64,000 bases of DNA from Oceanobacter kriegii DSM 6294 (GTDB lineage Bacteria > Pseudomonadota > Gammaproteobacteria > Pseudomonadales > Oceanobacteraceae), in assembly GCF_000422845.1 (NCBI RefSeq), contig NZ_AUGV01000009.1, positions 162,132-226,131 of the forward strand, in the 5' to 3' direction. Positions 18,849 through 27,527 of this stretch are shown in pieces. Within the stretch, counting starts at the first letter, position 1; every line of letters begins with the position of its first letter. Made by a program: the position numbers and the translations under genes. Below the pieces are notes generated by a model. That model was not told where the DNA came from, ran no database searches, and worked only from the letters and a program-made list of their open reading frames with translations.

Positions 18849-20420
18849 GTGCCCGATTACGACAGCTTGCTGAAGCGCTACGAGCGCGAAAAATCTGCAC
18901 GATTAAAAGCAGAGTCGATTCTGGCGGAGAAAAGCCGTGAGCTTTACGACCGCTCGGAAGAGTTGCGCAAGCTTACGGTGAACCTGGAAGAAAAAGTCGT
19001 TGAACGCACTACTGAGCTCTCCATCGCACGGGACGAAGCCCTGCGAGCCGCACGCGCCAAGGCCGACTTTCTGGCTCATATGAGCCATGAAATACGCACC
19101 CCTCTGAACGGCGTACTGGGCATGTTAACCATGCTGTCGGAAACCCGCCTCGACAACCAGCAACAGCAACTGTTAATGACTGCCTCGCAGTCGGGCGAGC
19201 ACCTGCTTGGCATCATTAACGACATCCTCGATTTCAGCAAAATCGAAGCGGGCATGATGACACTGGAGCATGCGGCGGTGCCGTTGCGCGGCATGCTGGA
19301 AGACATTGTCTCTTCAATGAAAGGTATGGCCGATCAGAAACAGCTGGCGCTGACGCTCGATATAGACACCGACTTGCCTACCGCGCTGATGCTGGATGCC
19401 CTGCGGGTTCGACAGGTGCTGCTGAACCTGATTTCCAACGCCATCAAGTTTACCCAACGAGGGTCCGTCAGACTGCACGCCAGCCGTCGTAAGCAATGGC
19501 TGGATATTGAGGTTGCCGACACCGGCATGGGCATACCGGACGCCGTCAAGGACAGCATTTTTGATGCCTTCAATCAGGCCGACTCGACCATCAGCCGACG
19601 CTTTGGCGGCACCGGTCTGGGCCTGAGCATTACCCATAAACTGGTGCGCATGATGGGGGGCACGGTGTCGGTTCGTAGCGAGATGGGCAGCGGCTCAACC
19701 TTTACCGTGTCATTGCCGATCGAAGAAGCCATCGCCAGACAGTCCAGTAAAGGCAGCCCCCACAGCAACGCCAGCCTGAAAGGGTTTCGGGTGATGCTGG
19801 TAGAAGACAACGAGGTAAATCAGGTAATTGCCCGTCATATGCTGGAAAAGCTTGGGGTAAAAACCTTTGTGTGCAGCGGTGGCCAGCAGGCGATTACCGC
19901 CCTGATCAACGATGGCGTCAGCGTTGATCTGATTCTGATGGATTTACAAATGCCCGGCATGAACGGCTATGAAACCACCCACCGAATCCGCCAGATCAGC
20001 CCGGAATTTGAAAACCTGCCAATCATTGCCATGACTGCTCATGCCACCGATGGGCACCGCCAGGAAAGCATGGTGCAAGGCATGGACGAGCACATATCCA
20101 AGCCGATCAAACTCGACCGGTTGGGGAGTATCCTGCGTGACTTCCTGATTACCGATCCCGCGGCTCCGACGCCACCGCAAGACTCAACAGACACCATGAC
20201 ATCCGCCCAGGTCAACCAGCAGCTCACCGCCATGCTGCAATGGTTGGGCAAGGATTTATTAAGAGTGGAAGACATTGCCCGTCAGTTGCAGCAGGCCAAG
20301 GTGCCTGAGTCTGAGCGCAAGGACGTCGCAACCATATGCGAACTGGCACTCGACTTTGACCTTGATGGGCTGGAGCTGGAATTGACTCGCAAGTTACAAA
20401 CAGGAAGAACCCATGACTGA
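18849..20420 (+). CDS. Hybrid sensor histidine kinase with receiver domain
   Basis: A 523-residue cytoplasmic kinase without membrane segments. A coiled-coil N-terminus (YDSLLKRYEREKSARLKAESILAEKSRELY) leads into the dimerisation/phosphoacceptor box FLAHMSHEIRTPLNGVLGML. The ATPase domain has N (ISNAIKFT), G1 (DTGMGIPD), F (FDAFNQAD) and G2 (GGTGLGLSI) boxes. A receiver domain follows (MLVEDNEVNQ, phosphoacceptor in LILMDLQMPGMNG). A GTG start at 18849 is preferred: GGAG precedes it by about 7 bases and the N-terminus then matches coiled-coil kinases of this type; the ORF start at 18801 adds 16 unlikely residues. No sensory domain is visible, so input probably comes from a partner. The stop overlaps the next gene by 8 bp. 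Confidence 0.9.
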   Translation: MPDYDSLLKRYEREKSARLKAESILAEKSRELYDRSEELRKLTVNLEEKVVERTTELSIARDEALRAARAKADFLAHMSHEIRTPLNGVLGMLTMLSETRLDNQQQQLLMTASQSGEHLLGIINDILDFSKIEAGMMTLEHAAVPLRGMLEDIVSSMKGMADQKQLALTLDIDTDLPTALMLDALRVRQVLLNLISNAIKFTQRGSVRLHASRRKQWLDIEVADTGMGIPDAVKDSIFDAFNQADSTISRRFGGTGLGLSITHKLVRMMGGTVSVRSEMGSGSTFTVSLPIEEAIARQSSKGSPHSNASLKGFRVMLVEDNEVNQVIARHMLEKLGVKTFVCSGGQQAITALINDGVSVDLILMDLQMPGMNGYETTHRIRQISPEFENLPIIAMTAHATDGHRQESMVQGMDEHISKPIKLDRLGSILRDFLITDPAAPTPPQDSTDTMTSAQVNQQLTAMLQWLGKDLLRVEDIARQLQQAKVPESERKDVATICELALDFDLDGLELELTRKLQTGRTHD

Positions 20421-21537
20421 CATCACCCGGCTACTCATGATCGGCGACAGCAGCGATATTCAACGGCTGCTATCGCACCTGCCTGACGACCGATTTTCCT
20501 TGCAGTTGTGCCAGCCGGATGCGCCGCTGCAGCCTCAACTGGCCGACGCCGACCTGGTGGTGATCGCCCTTGACCCAGGCCCGGAAAGTGGCTTTGCCAA
20601 ATGTCGCGAGGTGAAAGCGGAACAGGCCGATGTACCGGTGGTGTTTATGTCCAACCACTGCAGCACCGATGACATACTGCAAGGTTATGACGCCGGCGGT
20701 CAGGACTTTATCAAGTTACCCGTTGAAAAAGCGCTGCTGGCCAAGCGGTTGGACACCACCCGCCAGCAGGCATCAGAGCTGAAAAACCTGCGTACCGGCT
20801 ATCAGGAAGTCTCGCAAATGGCGATGTCGGCACTCAGCAACGCGGCAGATATTGGCATCATTCTGAACTTTGTACGGGAAGGCGTGAAAGCACCCAATCA
20901 GCAAGTGCTGGTGGAGCGCATGACCAAAACCATCGCCCAGTATGGCCTCAGTGGCATGGCCCAGGTGCGTTCCGGTGGCGAGTGTTGGAATGCTTCCACC
21001 AGCGAGCAGTTGGCACCCATGGAAGAACAGCTGCTGGAACGGGTGCACATGATGGAACAGCGCATTATTCAGCTGGAATCCCGCATGATCATCAACTACG
21101 ACTACGTCACCATCTTTGTGAAAAACCAGCCCATCAGTAACCCCGGCCGGGAAGGGGAACTGCGCGACTATTTAACGATTCTGGCTGAAAACGCCAACGA
21201 CCTGATCCAGAAAATTCGTGATGACCTCGCCATCGCCGAACAGCGTTTATGCCTGGTGATGGATGCCCTGAAAGACGGCCAGAAAGCTATGGGCGATATT
21301 CAGAAGTATCAGGAAAAATACAAAAACGACAGCATGCAATTGATGAACACGCTGGTGCATGAAATCGAAGAAGAATTCAATCGTCAGGACCTGACCCAGG
21401 AGCAGGAAGCCGCGCTGACCGAAATCGTTCAACGTAAGCTCAACGAAGCGCTGGAACTGGCCGAAAGCGGCCTTAACCTGGACCAACAGCTGGGCCGAAT
21501 CACCAGCAACCTCGACGAGCTGACGCGGTCGTTTTAA
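20413..21537 (+). CDS. Degenerate-receiver protein with long C-terminal helical region
   Basis: A 374-residue protein. The first 120 residues follow a receiver fold, but the acidic pair is GD (LLMIGDSSD) and the phosphoacceptor position aligns with Ala52 (DLVVIALDPG, where LLD is usual), with D54 two residues on; the conserved lysine is kept (FIKLPVE). It is therefore probably not phosphorylated in the normal way. The rest is helical with likely coiled coils (residues 200-374) and includes a central stretch (SNAADIGIILNFVREG) seen in some chemotaxis- or diguanylate-cyclase-linked proteins. It is translationally coupled to the hybrid kinase, so it may modulate or receive output from it. Function unknown. 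Confidence 0.75.
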   Translation: MTDITRLLMIGDSSDIQRLLSHLPDDRFSLQLCQPDAPLQPQLADADLVVIALDPGPESGFAKCREVKAEQADVPVVFMSNHCSTDDILQGYDAGGQDFIKLPVEKALLAKRLDTTRQQASELKNLRTGYQEVSQMAMSALSNAADIGIILNFVREGVKAPNQQVLVERMTKTIAQYGLSGMAQVRSGGECWNASTSEQLAPMEEQLLERVHMMEQRIIQLESRMIINYDYVTIFVKNQPISNPGREGELRDYLTILAENANDLIQKIRDDLAIAEQRLCLVMDALKDGQKAMGDIQKYQEKYKNDSMQLMNTLVHEIEEEFNRQDLTQEQEAALTEIVQRKLNEALELAESGLNLDQQLGRITSNLDELTRSF

Positions 21538-21554
21538 CTCTGGCGGCAAGGCTG

Positions 21555-23006
21555 TTATCTGTGGCTCCGTACTATCACTGCCAGCACCACCAGAAACAGC
21601 AGTGTGGTCGACACTGGCAGCACCAGCCAGACTCCGGTGACCCCAAGCCATTGCGGCAATACCAGAAAGAAAGGGATTTGCACGGCGATGTTACCCACCG
21701 AAATCAGCAGCGAGCGTCGGCCCTGATCCACCGCCTGAAAGTACACCGAAGCAAGCACCAGCAGGCCATCAAACAGCATCGCGAACAGGTGCAGGTACAT
21801 GCCGTTGCGAGCGACTTCGGTCAACTCCGGGTTGTGTTCGGAAAACAGGCTGATCAGCCATTCCGGCGCGGCGTACACCAGCGCGGTCCAGCCAATGCCA
21901 CTGATTACCAGCACCCGAATTGCCATATCGCGCATGCGGTTCTGCAACTGCAGCAGACGGCTGCCGTGGTAGTAGCTCACCAGTGGTTGCATACCATTGG
22001 CGACCCCCTCAGAGAGAAAGTAAAACAGCATCATGATGTAACCGGCAATCGCCAGGGCGGCGACGTCGATGGCGCTGCCGTAATGCATCAGCAGGGCGTT
22101 ATGCACGCTGATATCGACACCGGCGTAAATGTACATCACAAAGGTGGAGGCTCCCAAAGCGCAGATGCGGCGGCTGAATTCGAGGTCGGGTTTCATTAGT
22201 GACAGCTGCAATTGCAGGCGCTGGCTGTGACGTAAAAAGTAATACCCGGCGCCCGCCAGTGCAGCGGCCTTGGCAAAGATGCTGGCCAGCGCGGCACCGG
22301 CAACGCCCTGGTCGAGCACCGCAACAAACAACCAGTCGAACAGCAGGTTTACCAGCGCACTGATCCCCATGATCAGGGTCGAGATCATCGGGCTGTTGTC
22401 GTTGCGCACCATCATGGCCAATGCGATGGCAATCAGGTTGATCACACATCCAGCGGCAAAAACCTCCGAATACAGCAGTGCCATATCGGCCACTGCGCCG
22501 CTGGCTCCTTGCCATTGCAGTACGGTCTGGTCGATAGCGATCACCAGCACGCCGCACAATGGCCCCAGTAACAGCGCCAGTCCGGCGCTGCGGTTAAGGA
22601 TACGGTTGCATTGCTGCCAGTCGCGGCGACCACGGGCAATCGACATCAGGCTGCCACCGGCAGCGCCAATCATCAGGCCAATACCAATCACCAGACAGAT
22701 CACCGGCCAGGTCAGTGTGATGGCCGCCAGCCCTTCATAGCCGACATGACTGCCAACAAAGGCGGCATCGACCAGCTCGTTGACGCCATTGACCAGCAAG
22801 GCGCCAATCGACGGGATGGTGTAACGCCAGAACTCCCGCCGCAACTCGGCATCACTGGCATCTGCACCAGGGTGATGTTCGCCCGGATGATGTTGTGCAT
22901 CGGCGGCGCTATTTTCTGTGCCAGCAACATACACAGCAGCGCCGCTGACGGGGTCAACGGCGCTGCTGGTTGCGGTGTGCTGGTTTAAATGGGTTGGTGG
23001 CGTCAT
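21555..23006 (-). CDS. MATE-family efflux transporter
   Basis: A 483-residue membrane protein with about 12 hydrophobic helices and the MATE pattern: FWRYTIPSIGALLVNGVNELVDAAFVG near the N-terminus and repeated AxxxG-type helices in both halves. MATE proteins export organic cations or drugs using Na+ or H+ gradients. The N-terminal 50 residues are a polar, histidine-rich extension (AQHHPGEHHPGAD) not usual in the family. The start overlaps the stop of the upstream ABC permease (ATGA), so it is in the polyamine-type transporter operon. An exporter coupled to an importer suggests control of the cell content of the same cationic compound. Confidence 0.85.
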   Translation of the reverse strand: MTPPTHLNQHTATSSAVDPVSGAAVYVAGTENSAADAQHHPGEHHPGADASDAELRREFWRYTIPSIGALLVNGVNELVDAAFVGSHVGYEGLAAITLTWPVICLVIGIGLMIGAAGGSLMSIARGRRDWQQCNRILNRSAGLALLLGPLCGVLVIAIDQTVLQWQGASGAVADMALLYSEVFAAGCVINLIAIALAMMVRNDNSPMISTLIMGISALVNLLFDWLFVAVLDQGVAGAALASIFAKAAALAGAGYYFLRHSQRLQLQLSLMKPDLEFSRRICALGASTFVMYIYAGVDISVHNALLMHYGSAIDVAALAIAGYIMMLFYFLSEGVANGMQPLVSYYHGSRLLQLQNRMRDMAIRVLVISGIGWTALVYAAPEWLISLFSEHNPELTEVARNGMYLHLFAMLFDGLLVLASVYFQAVDQGRRSLLISVGNIAVQIPFFLVLPQWLGVTGVWLVLPVSTTLLFLVVLAVIVRSHR

Positions 23007-23839
23007 GCGCTGGCCAACTGTGAGGTTGCTGGCGGCGAATCGGCTGCCGCTACCCGTTTGGCGGCCGAACGCTTGGTCAGTAGCGAGCTGGTGATGGCCA
23101 CGCAGGTCACCAACAGGATCACCATGGTCGATAGCGCGTTGATTTCCGGTTTAACGCCCGTTCGAATCTCCGAGAACACCCGCATCGGCAACGTGGTAAT
23201 GCCGGGTCCGGTGGTGAAGGTGGTGACCACCAGATTATCGAGCGACAGCGCAAAGGCGAGCAGGAAGGCCGCCACAATGGCGGGTAAAATAGCCGGCAGC
23301 GTGGCGTGGAAAAACGCCATGACCGGACCGCAGCCAAGGTCGCGGGCGGCTTCTTCGGTGGACATATCAAACTCGGCCATACGGGCCGTCACAATCACCG
23401 ACACAAAACACATGGCAAAGGTGGTGTGGGCAATGATCACGGTCATAAAGCCCCGCTCAACGCCCATGGCAATAAACAGCAGCAACAGCGCGAGTCCGGT
23501 AATCACCTCTGGCAGCACCAGCGGTGCGATGGTCATACCCACAAACAGCGAACGTCCCTTGAACTTGCGCATGCGGGTCACCACCAGGCTGATCATCACG
23601 CCCAGAATGGTGGCCAGCACCGACGACACCAGCGAGATGCGCAAGGTGGTCCAGGCCGGGCCCCAGTAGTTGCCGTCGGTAAACAGCTTTTCGTACCAGC
23701 GCAGCGACGGATGTGACCACAGGGTGATCATTTCGGAATCGTTGAAGCTGTAAATCACCAGTACCAGAATCGGCAGGTACATAAAGGCCAGCCCCAGGGT
23801 CAGCGAGGTGATGCCAAACCAGCTCAGGTGTCGGTTCAT
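23003..23839 (-). CDS. Spermidine/putrescine-type ABC transporter permease (PotC/PotI-like)
   Basis: A 278-residue inner-membrane permease with six predicted helices. The EAA loop is EEAARDLGCGPVMAFFHATLPAILPAI, the contact with the ATPase. The N-terminus (TLGLAFMYLPILVLVIYSFNDSEMITLW) is typical of PotC/PotI. It is one base after the partner permease, and its own end overlaps the MATE start. It imports polyamines or similar cationic compounds with the neighbouring ATPase and permease; the binding protein is likely the product at 29310-30410. Confidence 0.92.
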   Translation of the reverse strand: MNRHLSWFGITSLTLGLAFMYLPILVLVIYSFNDSEMITLWSHPSLRWYEKLFTDGNYWGPAWTTLRISLVSSVLATILGVMISLVVTRMRKFKGRSLFVGMTIAPLVLPEVITGLALLLLFIAMGVERGFMTVIIAHTTFAMCFVSVIVTARMAEFDMSTEEAARDLGCGPVMAFFHATLPAILPAIVAAFLLAFALSLDNLVVTTFTTGPGITTLPMRVFSEIRTGVKPEINALSTMVILLVTCVAITSSLLTKRSAAKRVAAADSPPATSQLASA

Positions 23840-23840
23840 G

Positions 23841-24740
23841 TTATTTCTCCTCGTTGCGGTTGCTGAAGAACTGGTACAGCACGATGGGTAACACCAGTAC
23901 CAGCATCAGCAATACCGAAATAGACGCCGCCAGCGGCCAGTCGCCATTGGAGAAAAACTCGTTCCATAACACCCGTCCAATCACCGGCGTCGAGGCGTTG
24001 CCCAACAGGCTCGGCACAATGTATTCACCGGTTACCGGCACAAACACCAGAAAGGCACCAGCCAGCATACCCGGTCTGCTAAGTGGCAGAGTGACTCGGA
24101 AGAAGGATTCTATGTGACTGCAGCCCAGATCACGGGAGGCTTCGTAGACACTGTTATCGAGCTTCTCTAACGTGGCGTAGACAGGGAAAATCATCAGTGG
24201 CAGGTAGGCATACACCAGTCCCAGATACACCGCAAAGTCGGTATTGAGCATCTGAATCGGGGAGTCGATGACCCCCAGTGACAAGAGGATGTTATTCACT
24301 ACGCCCTGATTTCCCAGCAGCACGATCCAGGCGTAGATACGAATCAGGAATGAGCACCAGAAGGTCAGGTTGATGGCCATGATAAAGCGTGTTTTCCAGT
24401 GCATCGGTGATGAGGCAATGGCATAGGCGATCGGGTAGCCCAGCAGCAAACACAGCAGCGTGGTGGTCAGCGCCATTTGCACGCTGTTGAGGTAGGACGA
24501 CAGATAAACGTCGTCTTCCAGCACTATGGCGAAGTTTTCAAAGTCGAGCTGGGTCAGGTAATTCCAGACTCCAGCCAGCCCATCATTGGTGCTCAGCACC
24601 GGGCTGTAGGGTGGGATAGCAATGACCGGATCGGACAGCGAGATGCTCATCACGATCACGAACGGAATCAGGAAAAACAGCATCAGCCAGGTATAGGGAA
24701 TACCGATCAGCAGGTTGCGTCGAGAGATGGGTAAGTTCAT
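23841..24740 (-). CDS. Spermidine/putrescine-type ABC transporter permease (PotB/PotH-like)
   Basis: A 299-residue permease, six predicted helices, with the EAA loop YEASRDLGCSHIESFFRVTLPLSRPGM. The start at 24740 (MNLPISRR) is supported by GGAG about 8 bases before it and by family length; the ORF reaches 31 codons further into the ATPase gene. Second gene of the ATPase-permease-permease-MATE operon; the gap to the ATPase stop is 13 bp. Confidence 0.92.
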   Translation of the reverse strand: MNLPISRRNLLIGIPYTWLMLFFLIPFVIVMSISLSDPVIAIPPYSPVLSTNDGLAGVWNYLTQLDFENFAIVLEDDVYLSSYLNSVQMALTTTLLCLLLGYPIAYAIASSPMHWKTRFIMAINLTFWCSFLIRIYAWIVLLGNQGVVNNILLSLGVIDSPIQMLNTDFAVYLGLVYAYLPLMIFPVYATLEKLDNSVYEASRDLGCSHIESFFRVTLPLSRPGMLAGAFLVFVPVTGEYIVPSLLGNASTPVIGRVLWNEFFSNGDWPLAASISVLLMLVLVLPIVLYQFFSNRNEEK

Positions 24741-24753
24741 AACAAGTCTCCGC

Positions 24754-25908
24754 TTAGCGATCCAGCAACTGGCCGTCTTGCGGATACCAGGACACCCAGA
24801 CATTATCGTCTTCGGCAAACCGTTCGCTGCCAAAGCGCTGGCTGTTGGTCATCTGCACCAGCACCCGCTGATCCAGACCGACATCGACGTAGTAGGTCGA
24901 CAGGTTGCCCAGATAGGCAACTTCGTCGATGCGGCCGCGCAGGTAGTTGGAGCCATCGTCGACCCGATCCTTGCTGACCGCCATTTTCTCGGGCCGCACG
25001 TTCAGGTATCTGGCATCAGGGGCGGCAATGCCAGGTTGTGGTAAGGCATTGAGTGATTGGCCGGAGACTTCTAGGGTGAAGTCCAGTGCGCTGGAACCTG
25101 CGGCGGTGACGGAGCCGGTGAAGATATTGGTGTCGCCGACAAATTCAGCGACATAACGACTGGCCGGAGTCTCATAGGTGTCGATTGGAGGGGCCACCTG
25201 CATCAGCTTGCCGTGATCCATGATGGCAATGCGGCTGGCGACGGTCATGGCTTCTTCCTGATCGTGGGTCACAATCACAAAGGTGGTGCCCAGACGGTGC
25301 TGGATATCCATCAGTTCCAGCTGGGTTTCGCGGCGCAGCTTTTTGTCGAGTGCGCCCATGGGTTCGTCCAGTAACAGCATTTTCGGGCGGCGGGCCAGTG
25401 ATCTGGCCAGGGCGATACGCTGGCGCTGGCCACCGGAGATCTGGTGCGGCTTGCGCTTGGCCTGGGTGGTCATTTGCACCAGCTGCAGCATTTCTTCCAC
25501 GCGGCTGTCGATCTCACCTTTCGGCAGCTTCATGCGTTTCAGCCCAAAGGCAATGTTCTGCTCCAGTGTCAGGTGCGGAAACAGCGCATAGGACTGGAAC
25601 ATCATATTCACCGGGCGCTTTTCCGGCGGCATTGGCACCATGTCCTCGCCATTCAGCAGAATTTCGCCGGCGGTTGGGGTTTCGAACCCGGCCAGCATGC
25701 GCAGCAGGGTGCTCTTGCCGCAGCCGGAAGGGCCCAGCAGGGCGAAAAATTCACCCGGATAGATTTTCAGGGACAAATCGCCAATGGCCGTGAAATCACC
25801 GTATTGCTTGGATACCGAGCGGATTTCAACCAGTGGGGTCGCCTGTGCATTGGTCCACGGTGTGGATGTTTCTGACCCGACTGCGGGTGCTTCTGATAAA
25901 GCCAACAT
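24754..25908 (-). CDS. Spermidine/putrescine-type ABC transporter ATPase (PotA/PotG-like)
   Basis: A 384-residue ATP-binding subunit. Walker [12 protein letters not shown], signature [18 protein letters not shown], Walker [14 protein letters not shown] and the switch histidine (VTHDQEEAM) are intact, followed by a TOBE-type C-terminal domain. The start MLALSEAP at 25908 is preferred; the ORF continues upstream through the promoter region. It is the first gene of a four-gene operon, and the sequence upstream carries several palindromes, one matching those in front of the TetR gene at 31042. Confidence 0.93.
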   Translation of the reverse strand: MLALSEAPAVGSETSTPWTNAQATPLVEIRSVSKQYGDFTAIGDLSLKIYPGEFFALLGPSGCGKSTLLRMLAGFETPTAGEILLNGEDMVPMPPEKRPVNMMFQSYALFPHLTLEQNIAFGLKRMKLPKGEIDSRVEEMLQLVQMTTQAKRKPHQISGGQRQRIALARSLARRPKMLLLDEPMGALDKKLRRETQLELMDIQHRLGTTFVIVTHDQEEAMTVASRIAIMDHGKLMQVAPPIDTYETPASRYVAEFVGDTNIFTGSVTAAGSSALDFTLEVSGQSLNALPQPGIAAPDARYLNVRPEKMAVSKDRVDDGSNYLRGRIDEVAYLGNLSTYYVDVGLDQRVLVQMTNSQRFGSERFAEDDNVWVSWYPQDGQLLDR

Positions 25909-25992
25909 TCGGAGGCCCTCGCTATGTTTGTAATGAAAGCGGCCAGGCCGCTTTATTTTTTCCCTGTATTCCGGTTCGGGTTTTACTAATCG

Positions 25993-26073
25993 AGGAATAT
26001 TTCCTGCTATTCCGGAATTACATCCTATAATCAATAGTAGAATACATTCTGTATTTTTGGGGAATACCTATTC
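25993..26073. promoter_or_regulatory. Cluster of GAAT/ATTC palindromes upstream of the ABC operon
   Basis: Four inverted repeats in 81 bp: AGGAA-TAT-TTCCT (25993-26005), ATTCCGGAAT (26009-26018), AGAAT-AC-ATTCT (26039-26050) and GAATA-CC-TATTC (26062-26073). The third matches the two sites in front of the TetR gene, so it is the best operator candidate; the others may be further half-matching sites. Confidence 0.6.
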
Positions 26074-26286
26074 GGGTATAGAGAGCAAAAGATTTGTAAT
26101 CATTGACCGAAAAGAATCCATGCAGTCCGGCTGCTGGCTGCATAAATACAGCGGGGGTTTATTCTTTGGTTAATAGAGTGAGCGGGATTACAGCGATTCT
26201 TTTGTATTTGAAATCCGAAAGTGGGATCAAAAAAAGGGGGCCCAAATGGACCCCAAAGCACGAAGAACATCCGTTTCACAACGGAC

Positions 26287-26366
26287 AATGCCGGTATGCA
26301 CTATAAAGAACCCATGGGGGGCATTGCGGTAGTTGGCAATACGTTCAGGGTTCTTATACCGGCATT
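26287..26366. other. 80-base complex inverted repeat
   Basis: The arm 26348-26366 (GGGTTCTTATACCGGCATT) pairs with 26306-26313 and 26287-26297, leaving an 8-base bulge; inside the loop ATTGC / GCAAT (26323-26327, 26336-26340) form a second hairpin. This could be the folded 3' end of the porin transcript or a leader element of the ABC operon; both would be transcribed leftward. Confidence 0.55.
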
Positions 26367-26385
26367 CTTGTGACCAGGAGAATGG

Positions 26386-26408
26386 CTGGAGCCGGTGCTT
26401 GGCTCCAG
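26386..26408 (-). terminator. Stem-loop downstream of the porin gene
   Basis: Arms CTGGAGCC (26386-26393) and GGCTCCAG (26401-26408) around a 7-base loop, 65 bp after the porin stop. There is no T-run, so its role as a terminator is uncertain. Confidence 0.4.
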
Positions 26409-26473
26409 TGACTGACGCTTTGAAATCCACCGGCCCCCTCTGGCCACCGGCAGTTTTCAAAGGCCCCATGCTC

Positions 26474-27244
26474 CTAGTGCAGCAAGTCGGTATAGGCGTT
26501 GATCGCCAGTACGAAACGACTACCGGTATCGCCGGTATTCGGATCTTCAAAGTTGGAGTCGAAGGCACGCAGGTCAACCGACCAGATACGGTCAAACTGA
26601 TGGGTCAGCCCCAGGTCCCAGTTCAGCTCGGTGCCGGATTGCAGTTCCACTTCGTAGCCACCGCCAACGTCGAGGGTGCTGCGCTTGTTAACGGCTTCTT
26701 CCTTGCCGGACACGCTCCAGCCGTTACCCAGGTCGTATTTAAAGCGCGCTGTGAAAACCTGGTTGTCGAAGAAGGTGTCATGCTTAACGCCCAGACCCAT
26801 GCTGAGCTTGCGGGAGACGTCATAATCCAGGTTTACGAACGCGGCTTCGCCGAAGTAGGCCGTCTTGTCGTAGTTGTAGACCCAATAGCTGGTGTCCAGA
26901 TGCAGGCCATCCAGCAACATGCCGCGGTAACCCATGAAGTAGTCGTATTCCCACTTGTTGCCGTCAACATCAACGATGCCGTTGGCGGCCCAGCCACCGA
27001 CGTACAGGCCAAACGGGAAGTTATATTCAATAAAAGGCTGCAGTGAAGACTGGTTACCACTGAGGCTGACACCACCAATCATATAGTTACTGGCGGCAGT
27101 GACACCGGCAATCAGCAGGCCTTCCGGAGGCATACCGAATTGTGGTGCCTCACCGTCGGCCGGTGGCATTTCCTCTGCAAACACAGGCTGGCAGGCCAGG
27201 GTTGCCAGTGAGGCCGCGAACATCAATTTTTTCAGGTCTTTCAT
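26474..27244 (-). CDS. TorF-family putative porin
   Basis: A 256-residue exported outer-membrane beta-barrel candidate. A signal peptide (MKDLKKLMFAASLATLACQPVFA, cut before EEMPP) is followed by alternating aromatic/polar strands, e.g. ASNYMIGGVSLSGNQSSLQPFIEYN and GLYVGGWAANGIVD, the pattern of the Gcw_chp/TorF family whose members usually start their barrel with a SNYxxRGxSxT motif. It ends in LAINAYTDLLH rather than a terminal aromatic residue. It sits between the ABC operon and the carboxylesterase, so it may be the outer-membrane entry route for the same substrate. Confidence 0.75.
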   Translation of the reverse strand: MKDLKKLMFAASLATLACQPVFAEEMPPADGEAPQFGMPPEGLLIAGVTAASNYMIGGVSLSGNQSSLQPFIEYNFPFGLYVGGWAANGIVDVDGNKWEYDYFMGYRGMLLDGLHLDTSYWVYNYDKTAYFGEAAFVNLDYDVSRKLSMGLGVKHDTFFDNQVFTARFKYDLGNGWSVSGKEEAVNKRSTLDVGGGYEVELQSGTELNWDLGLTHQFDRIWSVDLRAFDSNFEDPNTGDTGSRFVLAINAYTDLLH

Positions 27245-27480
27245 GACATCTCTCCAATGGCCAAATCCGTTTGGATATGGCGTGTTATATGCCCAGCTAT
27301 TCGGAATGTAGGCATAGCAATGCCATGCTTGCTATATCTGCATGCCGTAATCGGGCTTCCTGTGGTGGCTGTAATATCAGCCGGTCGTGCCTTTATCAGT
27401 ACTGCTGAATAACTCGCTATTCGTTTTTATATGTCGATGGATATCGATTTTTATTGTCAGGTGTTGGTCGTTTTGAGCCG

Positions 27481-27514
27481 GATATCGATGACGCTATATA
27501 CCGTCATCGATATC
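27481..27514. terminator. 13-bp perfect palindrome after the carboxylesterase gene
   Basis: Arms GATATCGATGACG (27481-27493) and CGTCATCGATATC (27502-27514) flank an 8-base loop, 13 bp beyond the esterase stop. No T-run follows. A stem-loop ending the esterase mRNA or a dimeric protein-binding site would both fit. Confidence 0.5.
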
Positions 27515-27527
27515 GTGCCGTTGTTGC

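Larger units (their letters stand above)
25909..26473. other. 565-bp regulatory region before the ABC operon
   Basis: No gene supported. It contains a set of short palindromes (25993-26073) close to the ATPase start and two hairpins nearer the porin gene (26287-26366 and 26386-26408). The first part is AT-rich and promoter-like. Confidence 0.6.
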
